Assembly (NCBI GenBank): GCA_949775045.1
Contig: OX459105.1
Span: 1,269,368-1,333,367, forward strand
From: Metridium senile
Lineage: Eukaryota; Cnidaria; Anthozoa; Actiniaria; Metridiidae
DNA: 64,000 bases
Direction of reading: 5' to 3'
Position numbers and translations under genes: made by a program. How positions within the stretch are numbered: the first letter of the stretch is position 1; the number at the start of each line of letters is the position of its first letter. Below the pieces are notes generated by a model, which was not told the origin of the DNA, did not search any database, and saw only the letters and a list, made by a program, of their open reading frames with translations. Below, one piece after another: positions 44,293-56,529 of this stretch.

Positions 44293-46200
44293 ATGGCAGA
44301 ATACAAAGATTTCTCCGAAGACTTAGAGAACATGGTAACTTGTCCTATTTGTAAAAAAATATTAACTGAACCCAAAGCACTGCCGTGTCTACATACTTTC
44401 TGCTTAACATGTATTCAAAGCTGGAACCAAACTTGCCAGAGCGAGAATCAGCCATTCAAGTGTCCGACTTGTAGAAAGCCAACAACGGTAGATGTCGAAA
44501 ACCTTCCAACATCATTTCATCATAACACATTGATCCAGAAGTACAACGATCAATTGAACGAGTATAAAAGACTCATCCGAAAAGAAAGAGAAAAAAGCCT
44601 GAAAAGATGGCAAAAGAAGTTCACTAAAAAAATGGACCTGTCTAAACAAGAAAGAAAGGATTTTGATGATGAAATAGACCTAGCACAAGGAGAGGTACGT
44701 AGAAATACTCTACTTCAAATCAAGATTCTACAAGATCACGAAGAAGCAATGATTACAAGATTGAACGACATTCACACGACCAACAAAGCAGAAAACGATG
44801 AAGAGCAAAGTCAATTGAACGAGACAATTCAGCGAATTGACAATTTAGCAGATCATTTAGAAGATATGAACGCCGAACAATTCAGATCAAAAGAGTTTCA
44901 ACAACTATTAGGTGTTTGTAATACTACTGTCAAAGAAGCATCTAACTTATACAAGGAAACACTCAAGCGCTATCCCAGCGTACATTATATACCAAACGAG
45001 GTGGCCATTAAAAGTATGCAAGATCTCCAATTTGGAAAAGTCGTTCAAAGCATGATAGACCCATCACAATGTTCAATCGAGTCTATACGTCAAGCCAGAT
45101 GTGGATTTAGCAACCACTTCAATATCGTTACAAAAGATACAGAAGGGGATGTATGCTTTACCAGTGAAGCTTTGATTGATGTACAAATCCAAGATATTGA
45201 CGGCAACGATGTACACAAAGAAGTCACTGAATCTGAAACTGGAAGATACATCGTTAAGTATAAAGCACAAAAACCATCACAGTACAAAGTTAAGGTGACT
45301 ATTGGAGGAACGTCGATCAGCAACTCACCACAGAACGTTGAGACAATTGATGCTAACGCAGAGCTTGAACCAGTCCAGGGTTTTGAAACAATTACACCAA
45401 GGTCAGCTATAGCTATACCATCAACACTAGCTGTGAGTGATACATACGAGGTGGCTGTTGTTCATAATGACCCAAATATAAGTAACACTAATCGCGTTGT
45501 ATTATTCAGTGCTGATGGAGAGTATTTAAGAGAGATTGGTGGTGAAGGAATAGGAGAGAGTCTATTAAGATGTCCATTTGGAGTAGCCTTCAACGGAGAC
45601 CGACTACTAGTCAGTGATAATCATGATGGTTATGGCTGTATAAAGGAATTCGATATCCATGGTAACTTCAGAAGAACTATTCATAAACAGGAAGGAGTGC
45701 AATTTAGAAGAATGTCCACAACAGAGCAAAGCATTGCATGTTTGACTTCTGATGTGCATAATAAAGAGACATCTATAAAGTTGTTTTCCAAACAAACATG
45801 TGATCTCCTTCAAGATATCAAATTGGATATTCATGGTGTTGGTTTCTTTCTCGCTTATGGTAACAATAGGTACTTTGTAACTTTTCGTGATAATAAGAGT
45901 ATCTATGTTTTTAACGAGGATGGTCGTCGTTTGGACAAGATTGGAGAGGAAGATAACAAAGAAGGTCAGTTTGATCGTCCATGGGGACTTGCTGTGTTTA
46001 GTACAAACAAGCTTCTTGTCTGTGATGCTTATAACCACCGTGTACATTTGTTAGATCAAGATAATGAGTTCATCAGGTCCTTTGAGAACCGTGGTTCAGG
46101 TCTTGGCAAAATGAGAGGCCCCGTTGATGTTGTAGTTACACCAAATGGTCAAGTCTTTGTACTGGAAGCTGATGGTAGACGTATACAGGTGTTTAGATGA
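44293..46200 (+). CDS. RING/coiled-coil/filamin/NHL protein 1 (TRIM-NHL-like E3 ligase), 635 aa
   Basis: A single coding exon. The RING finger is C3HC4: C17-x2-C20, C32-x-H34, C37-x2-C40, C57-x2-C60. There is no B-box. A long charged coiled coil (about 70-230) follows. An immunoglobulin-like filamin domain (about 270-350, DVQIQDIDGNDV...GRYIVKYKAQ) precedes NHL beta-propeller blades (about 380-635, e.g. RCPFGVAFNGDRLLVSDN and RPWGLAVFSTNKLLVCDAYN). This is the TRIM2/3/71 plan minus the B-box. Such proteins are cytoplasmic ubiquitin ligases or RNA/protein-binding regulators; substrates here are unknown. AATAAA lies 6 bases after the stop (46206-46211). The locus is a duplicate of that at 60830. 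Function as a ligase is inferred from the intact zinc ligands. Confidence 0.9.
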   Translation: MAEYKDFSEDLENMVTCPICKKILTEPKALPCLHTFCLTCIQSWNQTCQSENQPFKCPTCRKPTTVDVENLPTSFHHNTLIQKYNDQLNEYKRLIRKEREKSLKRWQKKFTKKMDLSKQERKDFDDEIDLAQGEVRRNTLLQIKILQDHEEAMITRLNDIHTTNKAENDEEQSQLNETIQRIDNLADHLEDMNAEQFRSKEFQQLLGVCNTTVKEASNLYKETLKRYPSVHYIPNEVAIKSMQDLQFGKVVQSMIDPSQCSIESIRQARCGFSNHFNIVTKDTEGDVCFTSEALIDVQIQDIDGNDVHKEVTESETGRYIVKYKAQKPSQYKVKVTIGGTSISNSPQNVETIDANAELEPVQGFETITPRSAIAIPSTLAVSDTYEVAVVHNDPNISNTNRVVLFSADGEYLREIGGEGIGESLLRCPFGVAFNGDRLLVSDNHDGYGCIKEFDIHGNFRRTIHKQEGVQFRRMSTTEQSIACLTSDVHNKETSIKLFSKQTCDLLQDIKLDIHGVGFFLAYGNNRYFVTFRDNKSIYVFNEDGRRLDKIGEEDNKEGQFDRPWGLAVFSTNKLLVCDAYNHRVHLLDQDNEFIRSFENRGSGLGKMRGPVDVVVTPNGQVFVLEADGRRIQVFR

Positions 46201-46995
46201 GATGCAATAAACATTACATGTTTTCTCAGTTAGATTATTGGCTTGATGACATTGATCAGTTGAATGATTGATTAATTGAATTACTGACTGACTTATTATC
46301 CAACACTTATAAGGGAAGGACCATTAGGAAAACCTGGAAAAAAATTCCTCCAGTTTGTAAGTTTGTTATACCGTAAAAAAAAAGATATTTAACTCAAAAC
46401 GTCAGTAAAGTTAAGTATTATTTTTTTATGGTGTTACAAATATCATTTTATTATATCATTATATATATATTAGACACCGACACGCCCTATACTACAAACG
46501 AATTAGGTTATCTCTTACTAAATTTGATGTTTTTTTAATTAGACGTTTCGGCTAAATCTTTAGCCTTCATCAGTAGAATTTGTACAGCCTATACTAGTTT
46601 CCTCGTTAGTTTCCATTTATTTTTAGTATTTATAGCAGACGAACCCTTATAGGAAACTGTAAATAATAAACTATGCCTAATAGCTGTTATTAGCAGTTAT
46701 ATGCAAATGATTTTGAACAATGGATTCAAGTCAAGGCTTTCAGGTCAAGTTTTTGTTTTCCACCGAGAGCCATGTACTAGAATCCATTGTTTGAAAACAT
46801 TTCTGTTTAACTGTAACAACAGCTATCGTATATCTGTGATCCAGTGACGTAATCATTTAAGTCACGCAATCATAGAGTAATTAGTGGTTCAGGATTCTTG
46901 GAGCGTTACTCACAGTTATGAGCCAGAGATTGATGAATCAAATGTAATCAATAAAGACTGATTTGCACTAGTGACAAAATCCATCAATTGTTTTA
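46201..46995. other. 3' flank of RING-NHL gene 1, duplicated at 62753-63815
   Basis: After the poly(A) signal come a GGGAAGGACCATTAGGA MITE half-end, a single diverged 95-bp satellite unit (46430-46620) split by an insertion ending GTTTCGGCTAAATCTTTAGC, and a block TAGCTGTTATTAGCAG...AATCAATAAAGACTGAT. That block also follows the second gene, so whole loci were duplicated. Confidence 0.75.
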
Positions 46996-47217
46996 CAAAA
47001 ATAACAATGTCCAAACATGTAATATGACTGCGACAACACTGAAAAAGCAAGTTTTGTTTCCATAATACCATGACAAACTCAACTTGCTGCAAATTTTATG
47101 CTCCTAGAGTCAAAGAAGCCTTTGAAGTTTGAAAAGTGACAAAAATGTAAACATTGATCGAGTCAAACATAATGCCTGACCAGAGGCACTAGCCCAAACA
47201 AGTATTGACAGCTGAAT

Positions 47218-47389
47218 GTAAATGTTTTCAATGAGAAAATAAAACTTCTTGCTTAAACAAAGTGTTGTTTACGTCATTCTTGGTCTTTCTAAACCACCAA
47301 AATGGCTTAACATCGCTACTAAAGACCAAGAAAGACATAATCAACACTTTGTGTACGCAAGAAGTTTTATCTTCTCATTAACATTTATA
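47218..47389. mobile_element. Near-palindromic MITE, about 60-bp arms
   Basis: Left AATGAGAAAATAAAACTTCT, continuing through CAAAGTGTTG to CTTGGTCTTT, is matched inverted by 47320-47380. The whole element can fold into one hairpin; the small open frame within is not coding. Confidence 0.75.
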
Positions 47390-48717
47390 TTCAGCTCACA
47401 ATACTTGTATGGGCTTCCTGTTGTTACTAGTGCAGATCAACCCTAAGGAAGAAAAGAGGTAATCACATATATCAACGTATAAACATAATTGTTCCAGTGA
47501 TTTAGATGATTCATTTTTTGTAACAATATCAATAGCAAGTCTATACTCGTACATGTGATTCGTACAATGTGTACACTTGATTGTTGGACATACTGAACTC
47601 AACAGCGTATTGGACAACGATTTTGATAGTGCAATTGATAGTTTTGTTTTGTAAAGCGCCACAACAAAGTAGTTGATGTGTGTGCTATAGAAATGCACTA
47701 TTATTATCAACAATATTATTATTATTATTTCGGATTGTTTTGTAAAGCGCCACAACAAAGTAGTTGATGTGTGTGCTATAGAAATGCACTATTATTATCA
47801 ACAATATTATTATTGTTATTTCGCATTGTTTTGTAAAGCGCCACAACAAAGTAGTTGATGTGTGTGCTATAGAAATGTACTATTATTATCAACAATATTA
47901 TTATTGTCATTTCGCATTGTTTTGTAAAGCGCCACAACAAAGTAGTTGATGTGTGTGCTATAGAAATGCACTATTATTATCAACAATATTATTATTGTTA
48001 TTTCGCATTGTTTTGTAAAGCGCCACAACAAAGTAGTTGACGTGTGTGCTATAGAAATGTACTATTATTATCAACAATATTATTATTATTATTATTTTGC
48101 ATTGTTTTGTAAAGCGCCACAACAAAGTAGTTGATGTGTGTGCTATAGAAATGTACTATTATTATCAACAATATTATTATTGTCATTTCGCATTGTTTTG
48201 TAAAGCGCCACAACAAAGTAGTTGATGTGTGTGCTATAGAAATGCACTATTATTATCAACAATATTATTATTGTTATTTCGCATTGTTTTGTAAAGCGCC
48301 ACAACAAAGTAGTTGATGTGTGTGCTATAGAAATGCACTATTATTATCAACAATATTATTATTGTTATTTCGCATTGTTTTGTAAAGCGCCACAACAAAG
48401 TAGTTGATGTGTGTGCTATAGAAATGCACTATTATTATCAACAATATTATTATTGTTATTTCGCATTGTTTTGTAAAGAGCCACAACAAAGTAGTTGATG
48501 TGTGTGCTATAGAAATGCACTATTATTATCAACAATATTATTATTATTATTTCGCATTGTTTTGTAAAGCGCCACAACAAAGTAGTTGATGTGTGTGCTA
48601 TAGAAATGCCCTATTATTATCAACAATATTATTATTATTATTTCGCATTGTTTTGTAAAGCGCCACAACAAAGTAGTTGATGTGTGTGCTATAGAAATGC
48701 CCTATTATCATCAACAA

Positions 48718-48835
<118 letters not shown>

Positions 48836-50502
48836 GTATCGTTTATTTAAACTTTTCTTGGTTTACATGTAATGAGTATTGCGGAAATTTTCTAGGCAAT
48901 ATTCAGTTTTGGTGCCGATTACAACAGTGTTAACTTATGAACGGGTATATAAGGCCTTCACGATTTCACAATTTTGCGAAATTATCCATTTCTGGCACTT
49001 TTTGGCTAGTTGGTTTACTTTTTCGAGTCCTATTTTACTTAGCTCAGTTACCAGTTGTTTTTGGTAGCCTGCTAGGAAGTCTAGGACGACGTTTACTTGC
49101 ACTACGTTATAGTTAGGATAGAGTCTCTTTAATCCTGTTCTTAAGTCTATATACTTTTCTGTTTTCTGAAGATCTCTTTCAGTTATGCGACCGATGTTGC
49201 ATACGGTTCCTTCGATGATCAGCCACGTCTTGGTCTTCTTGTCCATTATTGTAATGTCTGGTTTGTTTGCGCCATTTTTTGGGGCAATGTCTAGATGTAT
49301 TGGGATGTTCCACAGTATTTTGGCTTCGTCATTTTCTATGCAGCTTTTTGGGAGTGATTGTTTGTGCCACGGTGTATTGTCGTCTTGTTCTGTAAACCCA
49401 AAATGTGATAGGATTTGATGGTACACAGGGCGAAGCATACGGTCATGCCTTGCCGTGTATAAAGATTGAGCGATACCTGAGCAGTTTGAGAATAGGTGTG
49501 GAATTGTTTCTTCTTTTTGATGGCATAGTCTGCAGATTAAATCGCCTTCTCTATTGTTTAGTTTCTTTCGTTGGTAAGTCTTTGTTGTTATTAGTTGTTG
49601 AAAGATACTGGTATATACACTGTAGACAACATCAGGGATGTTTTTCCATATCTTGTTTATATTGTAGCTTTCTTTCTCTAGATCTTGGTCTTTCCATTGC
49701 GTAGTAAGGTACTGTCCAACCCACGGTTGTTGCTTTACCTCCTCCTCCAGTTTCTTCTCTGTTTCTTTCCTAAGTATTGATTTAATGTATCTTGGCTGGC
49801 ATTTAGATACTTCTGCACTAGCGCTACTTGAAGTGATGGTGGTTGTTTTTTCTTTGGAGTCATATCTTATGTCCAGGTTTAGTTGGTGTGCATACGTTTT
49901 TGCATCCTTTATTATGGACTTTAGAGACTTCTTTTCCTTGTACAATTGGAAAGATGAGACAAGTTGGACATGTGGGTCAGCACTCGTTGTTAAGTAGTGT
50001 GCTGTCTTGATCTTAGTAGTTTTATACAGCATCTCTAATTGCTGAAGACCTTTACCTCCTTTGTGGAATGGGAGATAGAGTATAGCGTTCGACTCATGTC
50101 TGTGTTTACAAGTGTTCTCATTCATTATTTGGCGTGTTTTCCTATCAAGTTGTTGTAGGTGTTGAATGTTCCAATCAGTTGTCCACATGTGATATGAGAG
50201 TACAGGAATTGCAAAGGTGTTTGTTGCAGCTATCTTTCGCGGAATTGACAGCGGTGATGACCATATAACAGATAGTCTTCTAGTGTATTCTTTACCTGCT
50301 ACCTTTTGAACTTCCTTTTCGAGCTGGGTGATATTTTCATACTTTCCTAGGAACTTATAGTAGTCATCTTCACCGAGTATGGGTATTTGCTGTCCACTAC
50401 CCAGGGGGAGTCCCTCGCTCGGTTGATAGATGCCTCTGTTGATGTGGACAGCTGCGCATTTGTTGATACCCCAGTGAAGGCCGATGTCCTTGAACATAAT
50501 TC

Positions 50503-50504
<2 letters not shown>
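48836..50504 (-). pseudogene. 5'-truncated RLE-type LINE in an (ATT)n tract
   Basis: On the minus strand the coding sequence starts abruptly at the (TAA)n junction with FKDIGLHWGINKCAAVH, the region just after the reverse transcriptase YADD box. It runs to a stop at 48935, with about 100 bases of 3' UTR ending in (TAA)n. It contains YKFLGKYENI (thumb region), a CCHC knuckle CRLCHQKEETIPHLFSNC and a restriction-like endonuclease segment KPDITIMDKKTKTWLIIEG. More than 500 codons are uninterrupted, so insertion is recent, but the reverse transcriptase core is missing and it cannot be autonomous. It belongs to a different LINE lineage from the 38.9-kb element. Confidence 0.85.

Positions 50505-50571
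<67 letters not shown>
50505..50571. repeat. (ATT)n tract, 5' flank of the truncated LINE
   Basis: Pure ATT triplets between the LINE truncation point and resumption of the 91-bp array. Confidence 0.95.
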
Positions 50572-50572
<1 letters not shown>

Positions 50573-51455
50573 TCGCATTGTTTTGTAAAGCGCCACAACA
50601 AAGTAGTTGATGTGTGTGGTATAGAAATGCACTATTATTATCAACAATATTATTATTGTTATTTCGCATTGTTTTGTAAAGCGCCACAACAAAGTAGTTG
50701 ATGTGTGTGCTATAAAAATGCACTATTATTATCAACAATATTATTATTGTTATTTCGCGTTGTTTTGTAAAGCGCCACAACAAAGTAGTTGTGTGTGCTA
50801 TAAAAATGCACTATTATTATCAACAATATTATTATTGTTATTTCGCATTGTTTTGTAAAGCGCCACAACAAAGTAGTTGTGTGTGCTATAAAAATGCACT
50901 ATTATTATCAACAATATTATTATTGTTATTTCGCATTGTTTTGTAAAGCGCCACAACAAAGTAGTTGATGTGTGTGCTATAGAAATACACTATTATTATC
51001 AACAATATTATTATTATTATTTCGCATTGTTTTGTAAAGCGCCACAACAAAGTAGTTGATGTGTGTGCTATAGAAATGCACTATTATTATCAACAATATT
51101 GTTGTTATTTCGTATTGTTTTGTAAAGCGCCACAACAAAGTAGTTGATGTGTGTGCTATAGAATTCACTGTTATTATTATTATTGTTGTTATTTTGCTAC
51201 TAATTGAAGAATGTTTAATCATACACTAAAGGGTATATTTGATAATAAATGTATGTTAATGTATAACAATCTCGGTACAATGCTTAGAGGTGTGGCCCCC
51301 TTAATAGTAAATAAGGACCATAGGCAAAAGCATTGTATATCTTAGAAGGGCATGTACCAAATAATGATTGCTAAAAAGCTATTTTCGCAATTATTCAATA
51401 ACGTTTAGAGTAAATCCCGAGAAGTTTGTGGAGTTTGAAAAATACTTTTACATAG

Positions 51456-51614
51456 ATATTACGTGACATACGTGACATTATCATTATTAATTTGTTTTTA
51501 TTCTGTTATTTTTAGATTATTCTGGATACACTTTGTTTCTCCTTTTATGTTGTAGCTGCTTGAATCAACTGCTACTACATAAAACATGATAATGTCACGT
51601 ATGTCACGCAATAT
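51456..51614. mobile_element. MITE with GTGACATACGTGACATTATC ends
   Basis: A roughly 27-bp inverted repeat sits at both ends (ATATTACGTGACATACGTGA... and its complement near 51586-51614), about 159 bp in all. The flanks (51280-51370 and 51635-51725) are diverged direct copies of one another containing CCCCCTTAATAGTAAA, so the element sits between two halves of a duplicated segment. Confidence 0.7.
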
Positions 51615-51904
51615 ATTAACATATAGGTATATTTAGAGGAGTAGCCCCCTTAATAGTAAAGGACCATTAGCAAAGAAACATTATATATCTTAGAAGCCAT
51701 ATACCAAATAACGATTATTAAAAAAAGCTACAATTAGACAATGAAGTTTATATTTATTTAACATTATTATTTTCATTAATATTTTTGTTCTAACGTGTTG
51801 ACTGGACACATCAAGAAGTCTAAACATCGTCATATGTCAATATCACATGTCATGTAAAGCTCGACCCGCGAGACGTAAACTACAGTATCTATGTATGAAA
51901 TATA

Positions 51905-51995
51905 TACTGATTGTTTGATTGATTGATTGATTGATTGATGATTGATTGATTGATTGATTGATTGCTAGATTGATTGATGGACTGACTGATTGATT
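51905..51995. repeat. (TTGA)n tetranucleotide repeat
   Basis: Short ATTGATTGATTG tract. Confidence 0.9.
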
Positions 51996-52224
51996 TGCTA
52001 ATAAGTCAGTCCATTGAATCGAAAGCAGTTGTAATAATATTAGTTAATATTTTGTTAATAATAATATACCAGTAACTACATACCAAGTAAGTCTATATTT
52101 GTAGTTTATAAATATCAATTATTAATATTAGGAGTTTTACATCACGTGATACCTGGGTACTTCACGCTACCTCATCTGACAATAACTATATGAAATAATA
52201 TAACGAGTTTGTTAGAGTTTGAAT

Positions 52225-52520
52225 TATGGTCGCGAGGCGCGGGCAAAAGATGCGGAGAAAAGGTGCAGATGGGCGTAAAATGTGCGGGGTTCAGAAAAAG
52301 GTGCGGTTCTTGTAAAAAGGTGCGTTAGGCGAAAAACTTTGCGTATGCAAAGAAATTGTGCGTTCGTGGGTAAACAGGTGCGGCTTGGATAAAAAGGTGC
52401 GGTTCGTGTAAAAAGGTGCGGTTCGTGTAAAAAGGTGCGTGTGCAGAAAACTGTGCGTGTCGAATAAATAGTGCGTTTGTGGGTAAAAAGATGCGTTGCG
52501 AGTAAAATGTGCCGGTGCTG
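52225..52520. repeat. Degenerate AAAAGGTGCG minisatellite
   Basis: About 15 irregular copies of an 18-24 bp motif such as AAAAGGTGCGGTTCGTGT. Open frames on either strand are not convincing genes. Confidence 0.8.
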
Positions 52521-53470
52521 GTAGAAATGTAATAAAATACAATAAAGAAAATATCGATATTTATGTATTTACTGATTTATTGAAAGTATATACAAGGTAA
52601 ATCTATTTTAACAAAGACATCGTCGATATCTAACTTGGATATGACAAGTTCACTCTTGAATAAAGCTATATTATATATAACACCCAATGAATCAAAAAAC
52701 TTAATAAAAAATCTATGATACTCTAGTATTCTTTGTTTATGATGGAAACTTCCCACTGATTGTATAACAATTTATGGTATAACTATATAACAAACAAGTG
52801 TTGTACGATATATTGGTTTGTTTAGCAATAACATTTGAACACGAGAAGATAAATTCCATATCTCCAAGTGCCCAGGTATTATTATGTTTATTATATGATC
52901 ACATATATTTTTCTGCAAAAAATGATATTTTCACATGTAAAATATATTATTGTATGTTTACATGTGTTCAACTGAATACGATATTTCTCAGTGACAGAAA
53001 TCTCTGTAAACCACTGCCGGATTATTGATATTATAAACTAAAATAATTAATGTGAATAATATTAATAATAACATAAAATAGTTGCGGTTACACTTGGACT
53101 CTAATTTGAATTTCCCGAGGTAAGGTTACCGGCCTACAATCATGTGCAAAATTGTTGGGACATCATTTTTTTATGAGCGTTTTTGTTTGCGTTTCAAAAA
53201 ATATACAAAATCTATCAATTTGATTTGTAAACCCCCTTCCCCTCTAAGCAATATTGATTAATGGTCTTTCAAATGACAACCATTTCACATTCCCACAATT
53301 CAACATTGATACGGGGGAGAGGGGGAAACGGAAAAATGATGTTGAAATATTTTTCATGTTAAAACCAGACTAGACGCTCAGTGAGCGATTACTCGGGCTA
53401 CTGAACAGAAGGGATTCTGAGGGATTGAAATTCATAATGTATCATACATAGATCATGCACAATACATATA
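52521..53470. other. Non-genic AT-rich stretch
   Basis: Contains a diverged remnant of the ATTACATGG repeat family around 52835-52950 (GAGAAGATAAATTCCATATC). Otherwise I see nothing supportable. Confidence 0.45.
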
Positions 53471-53631
53471 TAGTGGTACCTCTATTAATCGGTCACCCTC
53501 TATTAGGCGGTCACAATAAAAAGTCCAAAATCTATTCATATACCTATTCTATACCTGTATTCATCAGCCAACCTCTATTAAGAGGCCACTTTGGAAAGTC
53601 CCGAGGGTGACTGCTTAATAGAGGTACCACT
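53471..53631. mobile_element. 161-bp MITE with (C/T)AGTGGTACCTCTATTA ends
   Basis: Left TAGTGGTACCTCTATTAATC and right inverted CAGTGGTACCTCTATTAAGC are terminal repeats of about 28 bp ending GGTCACCCTC. TATA flanks both sides, consistent with TA-targeting (Tc1/mariner-like). The interior has two further CTCTATTA copies. Confidence 0.83.
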
Positions 53632-54994
53632 GTATACATAGAAACTAGCTGATGCAAATTCAGTTAGTCACGAGCAAACTGATAACGCTCTAACGCAGGA
53701 ATATTATACGTATAGAAACCTATCCTGAGACACAAATAGGGAAACGTTATTATATCCAAGGAGATGACAGAGCCAGAGTTGTGTTTTATTTTAGGCATTT
53801 TAACCCGCTTCGTGTTTTGATGCATTGGTTGGTAGTTTAAAACAGCATTAAAAATGTTTCATAAATTCACATATTTACACAAAGCTATCCTGAGGCACTA
53901 ATAGGAAAATGTGAAGAAGGACTAAATTGGTTGATTAATGTTAACAAAATGTTTGAAATGTGCACAAAAATAAACAAATAATCATTTAATTTTAGGTTAT
54001 TTTAATGAGAAATGTCCTTATCCCAAATTCATCATGTTGTTATTGAGAAAATGAAAACTAAGTCTCAGAAACATTATTATCAAGAACCTTTTGAGAAATA
54101 AACGTCACGAAAATAAAGATCGACAGTTCTTGAGGCATTTTTTTTTTTTTTTCGGGCTGTATGAATCTGCTCGACATATATTTCTATGTACCGGGATGCC
54201 TGTGTTAGAAAGTGTTGACATTTCACCCCGTCCCCTCCCCCTAAAGCGCCGCTACGAAGTTTCAGAATTGACAATGCGATCGAGAGTTCGAAAACTTGAA
54301 AGCTTCGAAAATTTGAAGTTGTTCTTGAAAATTGAACGTCAGATTAAGAAAGATAGATAGTTACTAAAGCAATTTGTGTGATTTTTGAGGCGATTTGGGG
54401 TGTTGAGAGTGGTTTTCAGACAGGCCGATTTGAATGTTTTCATGCCATGTTGACGGTGTTCGCTTTGTAGGCTTCGTGAAGGAAGTCACGTTCTCTGACA
54501 TTATAAAGAACCGTAGCTCATTAATCAAAATAAACTCAAGATTTCTGTTTGTAAGTGCTTGATAATATGCCGTAGCGAATGCAATTCTGCTGGCACATCT
54601 TGTGTTTTGTGCTAGAAAGTACTTCGCTGAAGGCGGATCACTGATTCCAGCCAAGATATCCTTACCCTAGAAACTAGAGGGTTTCTTGATCTAGTATTCG
54701 TATTTATCATTTGTACGTCTGTGTTCCTTTTTTTTTCAAGAGAAACCCTCTAGCCAAACGAGCCTATTCTTTTGAATTCGCCGAGCCAATCAGAAGCGAG
54801 GGATCGCTGCGTGACCCCGGCCTTCTGATTGGTTTAAGTCTATGAAGACCTTTGATTGGATGAAAGCTGACAGCAAGATGTCAACAAGTTTGCCAAGTTT
54901 CCAAATATGGCTATAATTGGCGGTGTCAATCAAAACAGCATGGAAGTGAGATTCTAAGCTCATTTGGCCAGGGGTTAGATTCGTTGAATAACAA
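53632..54994. other. Intergenic, no gene recognised
   Basis: Only short open frames without family resemblance. A fragment near 54780-54990 (AGCCAATCAGAAGCGAGGGA) looks like a dispersed repeat but has no clear ends. Confidence 0.4.
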
Positions 54995-55075
54995 ACCGTC
55001 AACAAACCGTCAAATTTACAAACGCTAAAGCAAACGATAACGCAAGGAGAAAATAACCCCTGGTACCCAGGGTAA
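54995..55075. repeat. Solitary diverged copy of the 74/76-bp repeat
   Basis: Contains AACAAACCGTCAAATTTAC, AACGCTAAAGCAAACGATAA and CCCCTGGTACCCAGGGTA. It is a single, more diverged version of the array repeat at 25.8-43.4 kb, with a duplicated ACAAACCGTCA and extra bases. Confidence 0.85.
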
Positions 55076-55654
55076 GATATCCTCGTCTTTATATATAAAA
55101 AAAAGCAAATGCAAGCTATATTTCGGGTGTCAACCATGTTATACAGCAACTAACAATAGGGAATGTGTCGCCGATCATCAGTCCAAAATATATACTGCAT
55201 TCTGAGGGATCAGAGTTAAACGAGTAAACGCGAGTCGATGTTCGATCTAACAATTTACTCGTCATTTTCACAATGACTCGTCTTCACATGTTATCCAAAA
55301 TAATGACAACGCCAATCATCGTCAGTCTCGTCAATCATATCACAAATAAAAACAAGTTTTCATTTCAATCGATATTTTTTCGTTCGTATTAACCTTCGGT
55401 CAGCGATCGTTGCCCATGCGCTGTCATGCACTACTAGGAACGCCTGGGACCTGACCCTCCAATTTGAGGACCAAGACGACGAAGAACCGTTTGCATTTTT
55501 AGACTCGAGCTACCACAGGTAGCCCGAGTAATAATGTCCCAAGGTATTTTGCATATGATTGTAGGTTGAATTTACTGTGGTATACTAATTACCGTGGTGA
55601 CAACGGTTACTCATATATCCGTTCACCATGGTATAACCCTGATTTATTTGATAA

Positions 55655-55745
55655 TAAATGTTAATTAAGATAATTCCCTTGTTTTGAATCCCGCGTATTT
55701 CTGTGCATGTTTCAAAAATGCAAAATTACAACTTTTATCGACATT
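55655..55745. repeat. Solitary diverged copy of array block C
   Basis: AATGTTAATTAAGATAATTC, then CCCTTGTTTTGAATCCCG and TTTTATCGACATTTTTA, matches block C of the array with deletions. With the element at 54995 it may represent an older, unamplified form. Confidence 0.75.
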
Positions 55746-56459
55746 TTTATTCCTGTTAACTAGACGCTTTGAGGAAGCGTTTACTCGTGCCTTGGTGTGA
55801 TTGAGTAACTCAGGAGTCTTGGTTATGCCTGACTGACAATACAATACATTACAACGCCCTTGTTGTTTGATGGCAAAGAGTTATCACGTATATAAATGAA
55901 CAAAATCATGAGCTGAGCCATGGTGCTATTTGGTGCTTTTAATTTTTTTTGTCTATAAAGGAGAATCAGGGCTAATATTTAGGATACATTACAAAGTGTC
56001 ATTCTGTAAAAAAACTTAAATTAAATTAAAAACTAGAGTGGCATGTGCTTAAACCTGGACTGGACTTTCGTTTGGACTTTGATTTCTAGAAACTGGTTCT
56101 TTTAAGTCCTGAATAATAATACTGTGTATATTTCTTAGGTAATTGTTCTGAGATAGGGTGTACACCCTACCCTACCCACCCATCCATACTGATAGGCCAT
56201 TTTGGGATGGTAATAACACCTCCTTTCCATGAAAGGCATACCGGTAGTATTCTTGTTGCATTAAACAAAACGGAGGGGTAGAACAAAAATCAATGTTTTC
56301 TTATTTCTGTCTCTTATCTGAAGAACTGCTTTGTTGATCGAATTGATGCTAGTTGAACAAAGAATATATATAAAATAGTACAATTTAGAACTACTGGTAT
56401 ATTAATATTATTTAATTACTTCCAAGTGGCCTTGTTATTTGTATAGCTAAACCAATATA
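55746..56459. other. Intergenic, nothing recognised
   Basis: AT-rich sequence with no supported gene or element. Confidence 0.4.
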
Positions 56460-56529
56460 TACCCTGCGACCAGAGTCACTTTACCATCCCAGGGAGAGAG
56501 AAGGTAAAGGAGAATGTGCTCGCAGGGTA
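56460..56529. mobile_element. 70-bp palindromic TACCCTGCGA element
   Basis: Left TACCCTGCGACCAGAGTCAC and right inverted TACCCTGCGAGCACATTCTC continue to a shared TTTACC. This is a very short full hairpin, of a type I recall as dispersed in cnidarian genomes. Confidence 0.7.

Noticed and set aside
50505..50692. Extension of the truncated LINE ORF through (TAA)n into the 91-bp repeat
   Set aside because: The poly-Asn and upstream residues are chance read-through of the microsatellite; the LINE sequence starts at the junction near 50504.
52291..52542. 83-codon frame rich in His/Thr/Phe
   Set aside because: Derived from the AAAAGGTGCG minisatellite; repeats in the peptide mirror the DNA repeat.
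53370..55530. Possible large inverted-repeat element between AGTGAGCGATTACTCGGGCT and GTAGCCCGAGTAATAATG
   Set aside because: Only about 13-14 bp match and there is no target duplication or extended arm, so I cannot support one element.
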